Below are positions 53,938 to 64,000 of a stretch of DNA of 64,000 bases, piece after piece. The stretch lies in assembly GCA_019614645.1 (NCBI GenBank), contig JABWDB010000018.1:2534501-2598500 (forward strand), written 5' to 3'. The DNA comes from Stratiolaelaps scimitus (lineage: Eukaryota > Arthropoda > Arachnida > Mesostigmata > Laelapidae). Numbering within the stretch: the stretch's first letter is position 1; each line of letters opens with the position of its first letter. The notes beneath the pieces were generated by a model, which saw nothing but the letters and a program-made list of their open reading frames with translations, did no database searches and had not been told where the DNA came from. A program made the position numbers and the translations under genes.

Positions 53938-56900
53938 GAAATGTTCAGCTCATGAGGCAATGATCTCTAGTGATGACCGCTGAGAAAAGCCAAAATCTCA
54001 GTCGTTTCCCTATACTTTGTTGGTTATATTAAATATATTACGCCTAAAATAAATATAATTAGTTACGATTTGCGCTCTGTTTTCATTTCTATACTGCGCA
54101 TGACATTTACAACTAATCCGTAACTTAATGAACGATTCACGCGATATATATATATATATCACAAAAATTCGCCACCCCAAGCCAGCTGTGATTTTAATAG
54201 AATGGAGAATTTGCGCTATTTCATCCTGGGCATGACGACTCGATTTTGAGTCATAATTAATAATTCAGTAACAATAATTACCTGTTCTCAGAGCTTCCTC
54301 ACCGAAACCTTCACCTCTAGAAAGCCTAATACATTTCGCTCCTATCAGTGCTAAATGATTGCTGAAATCAGTACCTCTGAGTTGAGTCGGACAGCTTTTA
54401 TTTATTTTTTTATTACTAAATTGGACTATTTTTAACAATAACACCGGAACCTGATTATGTGCTGGTTTAATCAGTTGACTCCTAGTTTCGCCTCGTTCCC
54501 ACGTCCTCCAACAAGGCAATACGATAGTTTGGGAGCTGTATTGTCGTGAGAAGGCGATTTCCGCACCCAACTTCCTTGAACTATTGGCGATCTCCGTACC
54601 AATTCCTATTGGCTTTTCCTCGAACTAAAACGAGATGGGGCATTTAGGCACGATGTGTTTTTGTCTATAAGCGCACACGTGATGCTCGGACACCCGAGAC
54701 ACTGCATGTTAAGTAGACAACATTCGTACATGACATGAATACCTGCCTTGATGTAGCACTGGAGTATTTGTGCATCGCGTCCCAGGAAGCACAGTTCGGA
54801 TATTGTTTTCATGCATTTCATGCGAGAGAAATTTCACCGGTGACTCAATAAGTCCTCCATGGGTGTTTAGAGCGCGGCAATAGAAACTCGGTGAGAATAT
54901 CTCACTCAACTGGCAGCTTCGAAAACAGGTAGATGCGTCGTGACGAGGTCGACTCGGACGTAGCAAAGCGGGCTAATTAATGTCGACAGATCGCCGACAA
55001 TAACGCCATGGATAACAGCTTTATTATCCCAACAAAGCGATATTCAACGACTGCACTTCTATGTGTGATCAACACCCAAGTCATACATGTGATGCAACCC
55101 TTCAGCGCGGTGGCTTGAACGGCTGAGTCTCTGGCTGCAAAAAGCCAGAGGCCGCAGGTTCGAATCCCGTTGCATGACATAGAAGAGAACTTAAGCATTC
55201 TATGCAGTTCCTTTAATAAATCAATAAAGCCTTACCTTACCTTATCTTCAAGAGTAAAGTGAACTGTAGTAGTATTCACGCTATTCATCATGCGTATTGG
55301 TCGAGCTACACGGCTATATTCTGTTGCACATTGGCGATTGAGAAAAACGTGAGTGTAGCTTAATCTTTCGGGATAGGCCAACTGAGCGACCAATCCCCCT
55401 TACGGCCTAAGCCACGAGATGCTGGTGACGGGGCACATTGCCAGTAATGCCACGCAAGCAGTACAGATGGATCGCCTATATATATATATATACAGTACTA
55501 CGAAGTAGTAGACTATAATCTAATCAGGTGATATTGAAGCATTCAGGACAAATCTATTTGGTGTTATATTTATCTATGATGCACATGTTGCATTGAGGCT
55601 ATGCTTGCCTAACGAGCCACCGAGATCTCATTCGCACATCTGCTATGTTGTTATTTAGGGCTTACCTGATACCTGACGGCCGTCAGGAAGATCTCGTGAT
55701 GCCGCTGATTCCGGCTGAGGGTGCTCTCTTCGTGACCAATTACCGTATTGTGTTCAAGGGAACGCCGATCGATCCCTACCTATGTGAACATACAGTCATT
55801 CGCGCATTTCCAATCGCCAGCCTAAGCAAAGACAAGAAATTCACCTTGCCCAAGGGTATGGCTGTTATCATTTACGAATGTGATAATAATAATAATAATA
55901 ATAACGATCGTAATAATGGGTTAGATATTCATGCTCATCGACACGAGCCCAAGTGGCAGATGTCATCTCATAATCATAACCATGATTGTCAGTGGACAAA
56001 AGCCACGATGATCTCCTCGATATAGTGTGAATGTGTAATAGCACCAAAGTGAGAATCGCTCACACACACGAGCACACCGTATAATTTTATTTTTGCGCTG
56101 CTATTTTCATTGACAGAGTTGAAGATGGAGCAGTGTCACGGTGACGGTTTACAGCTTCGCTCGCACTCGTTCGAGCTTATGAAGATCGCTGTAGATTTGG
56201 AGGTCAGCCTCGAGACGATGGACGCACTGAGGCAGCATTGGCATACGGCGCCACTTTTTGCACTCTCCAAGGGTAAGCAAGCTGGACTGAAAGAAAGGAA
56301 GAACTAGCTTTGAATTCATATATATATATATATATTATATTTATATATCTGGGCTAAATTCTGGCTTTTTGCACGGGTTGCGCTAACGTTAACGATTGTA
56401 TCACACTATATATCGGGTCAGAGATTATCTTGGCTATGGGGATCGGCTCTATAGAGCCCGAAGTGTTGAGCTCTTGTTAACGCGTGACGTGTTCTTTGGA
56501 CTGAACGATTAATTTGTGCGATTAATTTTTAGGTCAAATTCCGGTTGTCCCGAAGTTAAAGGAGAAGCATCATACACTGAGGTTTAAGAAGAAAATTATT
56601 CAGACGGCCGTAAAGGCGGGCCTGTCCAAGGTTCGACTCGATATATATAGTATATATAATGTCTCGTGAATGCGTTAATATAATGAGCATATATATATAT
56701 GAACCTTAGGATCGCCACTGTCAGGCGCTGTAATATTTCGCGCTTATTAAAGAGGCCTATTGGAAAATTGATACATTTAATTTTGTTTGACTGCTTGACC
56801 AATTAATTCTCTAACTATGCAGGGACGAAATTATGCGGCCACATTAGCTCAGACCCTACCTAATGACCGGACAATCCTCGCGACTCTGCCAGACGAAGGT

Positions 56901-58821
56901 CCGTTTAGTATGGCTCCATGGGAAGGTACGTCCAAGGATGAAACAAATAATTTCTTAATCCCATCGAATATCTACTAATTTGCACCCTTGGCCAATTCAT
57001 TGAACGAAATTGGACCACATGCTGCTTCTGCGGCGAGTGGGCGAAGCCTTTTGTCCTCTCACTGACGATGTGTAATCTCTCTCTCCGTTACTCTCCCTTG
57101 TTTCAGCGACACTAAACAAGGACTACCAGCGTCTACAGCTGACTGGCCACAATGGCCTGCTAAGTATAGGACATGTTCACACACTCTGTAAGAGCTATCC
57201 GCCATTGGTGGTCGTCCCATCATCTGCAAATTCGGATCGACTACAAAAGGTGAAATAGCAGTAGGGTAGTCTCTCATCTACGCCAGACGATACCGGACTA
57301 CAATGTGTCTGCAGTTCTCTGCATCTTGCGAAAGAACGTCCGGTGATTTTTGTTATTGATATCCATCCGGAACATCTACACGAAATGTGGCTAGGTAGGA
57401 TCAGACAATCCGGATCAAAATGCGATGTTTACTAATCAGCTCTGCCTGATCTTGTCCTTAGGTGGCCAAATGTTATCGACATGGCCGTTTTCCTGTTGTA
57501 ACGTGGCGACACCCTCGAACAAAGGCACTTTTGCTTCGTGGAAGCGCATTACATGGTGAGCATGTTATGTAACTGCATATAATGAAAGGATTACCGAAAT
57601 TGATACGTATATATGATGTGGATCTGTGGCCTTCGTCCGGAAACGCATCTGTACGAAGTGGCAGCAGAGAGCATAATTGTTCCTTTTTGTCCGTCTTCCC
57701 CTCCCCACACACCTTAGGCAAGGGACTGGCACACCGCATCGGCGCACAGGGTGCCCAGGGCGAGACCTCGATGTGGATCGAGCAGGAGAAATACGTCGGG
57801 ACAATTATCGCTGGCGCAAGTCAGTCGATGACGGCCGCCGGTGGAGGAGGAATCGGGAGTGTGGGTGGCACCCTTACGGCGTCCGGCCTCTCAAGCGGTG
57901 GCTCGTTCTCGCGAGGCGGACCGCACCGATGGTCCGGTGGAGCCAAGTCCCTTGCGCTCACCTATCGCCAACCGCCACATCGCGAGAGTATTTCCGATCG
58001 GCATTCGCTGGCGAGTATGCTGTCAAGCTCAGGCGGGGCTAATGATGCTGAAACTAGCAGCGCGAGCAACTTTTTCAGCCGCGCAGCTCTGTACATTGTC
58101 AGCGAGAAGAGTCAGTGCCGCGGTGTCAAGCCCCCGTACAATGCGGAGTATATTGCCGTGGACACCTTCGAGGTAGCGAAGGCAAGTGTCTGAACGATTT
58201 TTCTCACTGGACTGTTATGTCGATGGCGAGGCTCCTTTTGAACTCCGTGTAGATAATAACTGTAGAAAATGATTGCAGGAAACAGCAGACTCTGTGAGCG
58301 AAATGTGAGCGATCGATAGAATGCTAGACATATAGATAAATGGATATGTATGCTCCGGTAATGATGCCCTCACATAACTCCTACAGATAATGCAATTCGT
58401 CACAGCCCCCCCCCCCGCTGTCTCTACAGCGACGGTGCAGAGAGAGGTGTAGAGATCTATTTTCATCGTTGCAAACACTCCAGTTCCGTAATACACTAAG
58501 ACCCTTGCCATCGTTGATCGTTCTGCAGGTTCGTGCGGCATTCAAGCAGCTATGCAGTGCTGTGTGTCCAGCTCAGGCCGAGAGCGCATCGGATGGTCAG
58601 GGTCATAGGGAAGGCCGGCTAATGACGCGATTGGAGGAGTCGGGATGGCTGCAGCTCGTCCAGGAGCTGCTATTCCACGCCGCCCAGTTGGTTGAGCTGA
58701 TGCAAGAAGAGGGTGCGTCGGCAATGCTCTGCCTCGAGGAAGGATGGGATGTCACATGTCAACTCTCGTCCCTTGTTCAACTATGCCTCGACCCACATTA
58801 TCGGTACGCTGGTCAAAACAC

Positions 58822-58858
<37 letters not shown>

Positions 58859-61800
58859 GCTATATGTAGATTCTATATATGAGGCGTGGAAAAGGTCCCG
58901 AAAGGATCGTAGTGACATGGCGATTAATGTGAATGAGCGCGGTCGACAGTTGCTTGGGGGGGATTACCGTTGGTTGGGTGTCGCGTCGATGCTTGATCTT
59001 GACGTTTGCGGTTCGTCCTCTCTCTCGCAGTACACTCGACGGCTTCTGGACCCTCGTGGAAAAGGAATGGCTCGCGTTCGGGCATCGGTTTGCACAGCGA
59101 GGTGGACTCAATCAGACGACGTCAGGATACGCCCCGATATTTTTGCAATTTCTCGACTGTGTCCATCAGCTACTCAATCAGGTGGGTCAGGACAGGAATA
59201 CAATAAATAAATATACGTAGCTATGTGACTTCAGTCATTTTAAGTATTTCGAAATATCACTGCATAGATAAACAGAGACAGAGTTTGCAAACATTTCAGT
59301 TGGCTTACCAATGAGCAATGCGAATTCTCGGTATATTAAAAAGTCGCTCGATTGTCGAGTTTCGAGTTATTGCGCAAGTGTTGTTAATGCAATGCATTTT
59401 GTTGCTGTTATGTTGCAGTACCCGACGTCGTTCGAGTTCAACCACTTTTATCTGAGATTTCTTGCGTACCATAGTGTTTCGGCGCGGTTCAGGTACGTTG
59501 TAGTTTCCCCGAGGTCGTATATGTAAATTTGCAGTCCGCCTTTGCTCTAATTCGCTAGATAAGTAAGGTAAGTTTCCTATATACATATATATATATATTT
59601 TTTTTTTTATATACTGTAATATGTGCTTTTCGCATTTGTTCAACACGAATCTTAGGACGTTTATCTACGACGGTGGAGTTGCTCAATCTGTTGAAGTAGA
59701 CTCCGATGCTCCGGACGTTTTCGAGTACATCCAGAAGGTCCATTCCAATGCGCCAATCTTCCACAACTACTGGTACGTAAGGTATACGAAGTTATACAGA
59801 ATCAATCATAAATCGAAAAAACACAGATCCTTTCGTACACATATACTCATAGGCTCTTGTAGTTCCCAAAGAATGCTATTATTGCTTCATACATTTCATA
59901 CATGTCGTGCATTCGAATTTTGATTTTCTTCACCCGCTCTCTCTCTCTCTCCCTCCCTCCCTACCTAAGGTACGTGGCTGAGTATGAGGAAGTGCTTCGA
60001 CCCCAGTTCTACCTGGCCAACCTCGAGGTGTGGGACTACTTCCTTGAGGATCATCTGGCCCACGCGTCGCCGTACGAGTTTGAGATCGTTTTGGCGGAGA
60101 ACGAATGCTCACAGAGTAACAGCGAACAGGCTGCTGCCGAAGAGCGCGCAGGTAGTGGAAATTCGGCGCATGGTCAGGGCGGCGCGGATGGTGATCAACA
60201 GAGCGGGTCCGGAGGTGGGAGGGCTGGCATGAATCACTCAGTGGGATCGAGCTCTCAGTATCAACGCCGAATCAATATGAATGGGTGAGATATGAACATG
60301 AGACAACTGAAACAACAGAGAACAACATCACTGCTTTTCTGGCCCAACTTGGAAAGAACTACCGAGCGTGTTGGCTTGTCTCACATATCGCCCCCGGTGG
60401 CGTGATGCGTTCGTGTGCGCTTCACGGTCAGAGGAAACTTGTAGATGCAACGGGTTCAATCCTCGCCGTTACACACGTTTGCACTTGGGGTCCGTCTTAT
60501 GAAGCCTAACACCGAAAGTAGTTGTACCGTCGATGGTAAATGTTGGCTGAGCGTCAACCCGGAAAAATTTACTTAGATGTGATCCCAAAATTCAAACATT
60601 TCTATTGTTGTAAAAAACAGGCATTTATATTATTGTAAAAAATTGTGATAGCCGTCTGCTAGCCTTACGAGCAACAGCACATATCTTTTCGAACAGCCAT
60701 CCCCTGATGCTCTCGGATGCAGCTGCTAGTGCACTATGTAAAACCGAATTCGGTACTAGAGGTAGCGAGCGGCTTACGGCCGGGATGTGCCATGACACCA
60801 ATTTTATTCTAGCTGTTGCACAGGTGAAGTAGAGGAAATACTATTGAGGTGACATGACGGCTTCGGTGTTCAAAGGTGGAATTTCATCGAGAAGAAATGT
60901 TTCAACATACCAGGGTTACAGGTATGCATATAAGCTAGGTTTGGTGGTCCCTACAAACCAGAGCATCAGTGCCCTCCAAAGCACTTCAACACAAAAGGGA
61001 AGGACGCATGCCGCCATCTCAGAGGGCAAACACTTGAATCCGAAACATCGTCATGGCGCACGGAGCGACTGTTTGTGCCCCGGTTCATCTAATACCATTG
61101 CGTGGACGTACAACGTTAACGAAGTTCTCCAAAATAGCCTATATTCTAAGACCAAGCTCTAAAGCAGATAGCTTCAACTATACGTAGAAGCTGCTGTGAT
61201 ATTATCGAGCCTACTGCTTATGGATAATTCCAACAGCAGTTTCAACGTGGCTTTTCTTGCGATAACTTTGGATCAGGTACAACCATAACGTACAGGACGA
61301 AGCGGCTTTCCCGCTGTTGCTGGACGAACTCCGACGAGCCGAGCTCGAGTTGTCACGAAGTCCACAGAAATGGAAGGCGGTCTGGAATCGTCTGGAGGCG
61401 CAAAATCTCCCTTTTCTGGGATCGCAGGGGCCACAGGTGGTGTCATCAGGTCCAGGTGGAAGGGGCGCTGTTCGAGGTTTACTCAGTCCCTCTGCGATGG
61501 ATCTCGGAGCGTCGATTGTGCGCAAGGTTGACGTACTAGTTCGAGGTGAGTACAGCGTATACACAACTGCCGAGATACATAATGGCAATTATGTATCGTC
61601 AGTTGTGTATGCGCAATAAGGTTAGGCACAAAGTATGCTGGCGCACCCAACGAACGATTTGTTTATTTTTCTACTACATAATTGCATAATTGCTTGATTT
61701 CGAGTTAGCCCCGATGTCATTTATTAGGGCTCATAATTCGTTTGTTTTCAGCAGCTCCGCATCCTATTGCATGCTTCGCTATAGAGGATTGTAACATCGA

Positions 61801-63626
61801 GTACGATCGAGTACTAAAGGTCAATAGTGGTAGTGTTGTCCCCGAAATATTAATGCTAGCCAATGATTAAGCCGGGAATACATTCACCTAGGGGGTATAA
61901 TATATGAAAGTGGGTGTCAAGCGTTCTCGCCGCCCCCCAAACAAAAAAAAATAGCGCGTATGCAGGCCAAGACCAATTGCGGCGAGTCTCGCACACCTGG
62001 GCGGAACCTCTCCCAGACAATCCGTGAGGCGCATGTCCTCCGATTAAGCCAAAAATACGGATAGCAAGGGCCACGATATGTTGTCTGCAGTAAAACTTGC
62101 TCTGCCGACTTTCACGAAAGACCTTTCTGAATGGCTCGATTTGCGAGGAAAGATGCATTTCGGGGTGTTTCTAATCATCAATATATCTTCCCGAATCTTC
62201 ATGCGAAATAATAGATCTAAGAATAGCGGTGACTATGCATCTCATCACAACGATTATGATTAGATCTGCCTGCGATTTCCGTTCTTTAACCGTTGTTTTG
62301 GGCGACAATGTCACATTCATAGTCAGACATTATCAACAACCCAATTGTCACTTATCTGATATACACTCTCTCTTCCCTTCTCTCTGTGCGTGTTTATATA
62401 TTTTTCACTCTATATTTTCATATTTTTTTCCCGCTGTCTAATTCTATCAACTGTTATGGGTGTTGCAGGGTTAAGCAACAAGGAGTCTAGCTTCAATAGT
62501 TCTAGCAACCATGCACACCGCTTCGAACGGCATTACTACAGCACCCCGACATACTGCGATCACTGCTCGAAGTTACTGTTGGGCCTTGTCAAGCCCGGCA
62601 TGAAGTGCCTCGACTGCGGATACAACTGCCACGATCGTTGTCATGATCTCGCGCCCACAAATTGCACCAAGGTACCTACCTGCCTACCTACAACAGCATC
62701 AATTAATCAATCAATCAATCAAGCACAACGCCACACTACGCAGCGTGCGTGTCAGTCAATCGATCGTTCAATCGATTGACAAGCAGCAAGCTATGTAGCA
62801 TTCTCACTCAATCCACTACGCGATCCTCTTCGTTGACTCCTATATTAGTTTTACACAGCTGACCTTCATCAATGCAGGTCATCATACACTTTGTAGGTAA
62901 TCCAGCTGTACTCTTATCGTTCTCTGTTAATCGCTAAGATCATCATTGTATCACAGACAAAAATCATTATTATCGCTGATAGCAAGACACTTTGCAAATA
63001 CTTTCCGAACGCGTCTCTACTCAATGGTTAGACCAATGATTGTCATTATCTACCAATGATTGCAATCTACTCTTCTGATAGATACTGAATGGGCCCTTTG
63101 AACTTAGCAAATGTTTCAGATCGACTTTAGCAAGAATAATTATTAGGCAGAAACAACAGTGGTACCGTCGTCAACGCCAGCGAGCGATGACTATTCATTT
63201 GTCTTTTCCGTCAGCGACAGTCTGCATTCGGTTCTGTTGCATAATCGTTCTGCGCACTGCGTCGACATCATCTTCCATCTGAAGAGCTACGATATATGTA
63301 CAACGCTCACACAAATCCCGAACAGAGCAAGAGCCTTCTCCGCGTCGTTGGTCTGTCGTCTAATCTTTCCCCGGGCTGTCTGTTCCGTTTTTGCGATAGC
63401 TGAAACAGGTGAAGGAGGTGATACCATCGGGAGGCCACTCACAACCATCGGCCGCTACGGCCTTGCCTATCCTACCATTGACGGAATCGACCGCCGCGTA
63501 CGATCAGCTGACATCGCGAATCATCGAAACCAAGACATTCGAGGGTTACCTAAGCAAACGTGGCGCACTGCTCAAAGGATGGAAGCAAAGATGGTTCGTT
63601 CTGGACTCTACCAAACACCAACTCAG
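45112..63626 (+). CDS. Sbf: SET-binding factor / myotubularin-related 5/13 pseudophosphatase (3' end outside window)
   Basis: DENN-domain Rab GEF joined to a catalytically dead myotubularin. Exons: 45112-45250, 46761-46989, 47280-47427, 48150-48236, 48559-48815, 49595-50663, 51018-51293, 51566-51799, 52095-52285, 55659-55855, 56117-56272, 56533-56630, 56823-56925, 57107-57249, 57462-57555, 57718-58181, 58529-58803, 59031-59181, 59419-59492, 59656-59772, 59970-60284, 61277-61545, 62469-62671, 63409-63626; about 1,835 codons, all phases consistent. Order: uDENN ([11 protein letters not shown]), DENN ([19 protein letters not shown]), dDENN ([33 protein letters not shown]), SBF2 region ([16 protein letters not shown]), GRAM ([20 protein letters not shown]), myotubularin-like (exons 13-21), C1 (exon 23) and the start of PH ([20 protein letters not shown]). 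In the phosphatase loop LEEGWDVT the catalytic Cys is Leu and the Arg is Val. Start chosen by alignment to the usual M-x-RLADYF. The end of PH lies beyond 64000. Confidence 0.96.
45601..45693. repeat. 31-bp tandem repeat, three copies
   Basis: Three identical units starting TTGCTTAAGGCATATACTAT at 45601, 45632 and 45663, followed by a partial imperfect unit. Located in Sbf intron 1. Confidence 0.92.
49244..49289. repeat. Perfect 14-bp inverted repeat hairpin
   Basis: CCAATGAGGTCAAC at 49244-49257 pairs perfectly with GTTGACCTCATTGG at 49276-49289 across an 18-nt loop, in Sbf intron 5. Each arm carries an AGGTCA nuclear-receptor half-site. Confidence 0.7.
53893..53936. repeat. (TA)n microsatellite
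   Basis: Nearly pure TA dinucleotide in Sbf intron 9. Confidence 0.9.
55092..55245 (+). mobile_element. Full-length tRNA-derived SINE (copy F)
   Basis: The only copy with a complete tRNA-like head. ATGCAAC (55092-55098) pairs with GTTGCAT (55169-55175) as a 7-bp acceptor stem; GGTGGCTTGAACGG is an A-box-like segment; CTCTGGCT-GCAAAA-AGCCAGAG is an 8-bp hairpin; GGTTCGAATCCC is a near-perfect B box. The body (AAGAGAACTTAAGCATTC, GCAGTTCCTTTAATAAATCA) and a CTTAC repeat tail follow. It lies in Sbf intron 9, sense orientation. The 84-nt head length is closer to class II tRNAs (Leu/Ser) than class I; the source tRNA is not certain. Confidence 0.88.
58821..58858 (+). repeat. (GA)n tract after Sbf exon 17
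   Basis: GA dinucleotides with one GGG interruption, 18 bases downstream of the exon 17 donor. The 14-mer GAGGGAGAGAGAGA (58843-58856) is the exact complement of 59942-59955. Confidence 0.9.
59936..59965 (+). repeat. (CT)n/CCCT tract serving as polypyrimidine tract of Sbf exon 21
   Basis: CT and CCCT repeats immediately upstream of the acceptor at 59968-59969. It is complementary to the GA tract in intron 17. Confidence 0.9.
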
Positions 63627-64000
63627 GTAGGGACCTTGCATGTGAGCACGCGACCGGTGTGTTTGGCGTATTCGCCGTTTCGCGCTATTTCAGCATTCCC
63701 CCCCACCCCATACGACTTCGCTGCAGATAGCAGCGCGTCCATGGCTGTTACTCACGATTGATTGACTCGGCCTGATGCCGTGAACAGTTTCGTCAAAATT
63801 TGTGGCAATTTTGTGGCTTTTTTTTTCAATTTCTCTCTTTGAAATTGTTCAACTACCTCTTTCTGTATCGATTCCTTTCTTCTCTCTTTCCTTTTTCTGC
63901 GAGCTAGATATCATATTGTGAATGTCAGTGGAAACGGGGTCACTAGTGTTCAGGACGGCTAAGCTTGGTCTGTTGCCATCATTGTTGACGTGACTTTGAA

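Noticed and set aside
60400..60480. B-box-like GGGTTCAATCC
   Set aside because: No A box at tRNA spacing, no acceptor stem and no SINE body downstream.
63900..64000. Possible final Sbf exon after GCGAGCTAG
   Set aside because: The phase-compatible translation stops after about 17 residues and does not resemble the rest of a PH domain.

Overview
This is animal nuclear DNA: interrupted genes with GT-AG introns, no operons, abundant (TA)n/(CT)n microsatellites, tRNA-derived SINEs, a Tc1/mariner element and LINE remnants. Protein content and an SBF/MTMR5-13 protein with an added C1 domain suggest an arthropod; moderate gene density and rapidly evolving housekeeping proteins would suit a mite or other chelicerate, but the species is an inference and cannot be proved from this window.

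Seven protein genes are supported, and they alternate strictly in strand. (1) GCSH, glycine cleavage H protein, + strand, 2004-4900, 4 exons. (2) eIF2B alpha, - strand, 9021-5666, 8 exons. (3) NCBP1/CBP80, + strand, 10162-20375, 13 exons. (4) ATP synthase F0 subunit c, - strand, 27500-27072, one coding exon. (5) mitochondrial ribosomal protein L55, + strand, 27914-30998, 2 exons. (6) RpS13, - strand, 33964-32937, 2 coding exons plus a TOP-like leader exon near 34747-34708. (7) Sbf (MTMR5/MTMR13), + strand, 45112 to beyond the window end; 24 consecutive exons with consistent phases are visible, and the last PH-domain exons are missing. I derived exon boundaries by reading splice sites and checking that codon phase is maintained through every junction.

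The genes form three divergent pairs: eIF2B alpha/NCBP1, ATP5MC/MRPL55 with only 413 bp between start codons, and RpS13/Sbf over a long interval. Functionally they belong to translation and mRNA handling (eIF2B alpha, NCBP1, RpS13), mitochondria (GCSH, ATP5MC, MRPL55) and membrane traffic/phosphoinositide signalling (Sbf).

Accessory DNA is concentrated at 20.9-26.6 kb (GC-rich block, a broken DD34E Tc1-like transposon with 231-bp terminal inverted repeats inserted in an older LINE fragment, and a 51-bp inverted repeat pair flanking it), in introns (six copies or pieces of one tRNA-derived SINE family; a palindromic MITE-like unit with a (TA)n apex; a 35-bp minisatellite) and at 34.8-45.1 kb (no recognised coding gene, repeat-rich, probable 5' leader exon of Sbf). 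I found no CRISPR, operon or prokaryotic system. The most unusual items are the SINE family, a probable GC-AG intron in Sbf, and complementary GA/CT tracts bracketing a frame-neutral exon block of Sbf.
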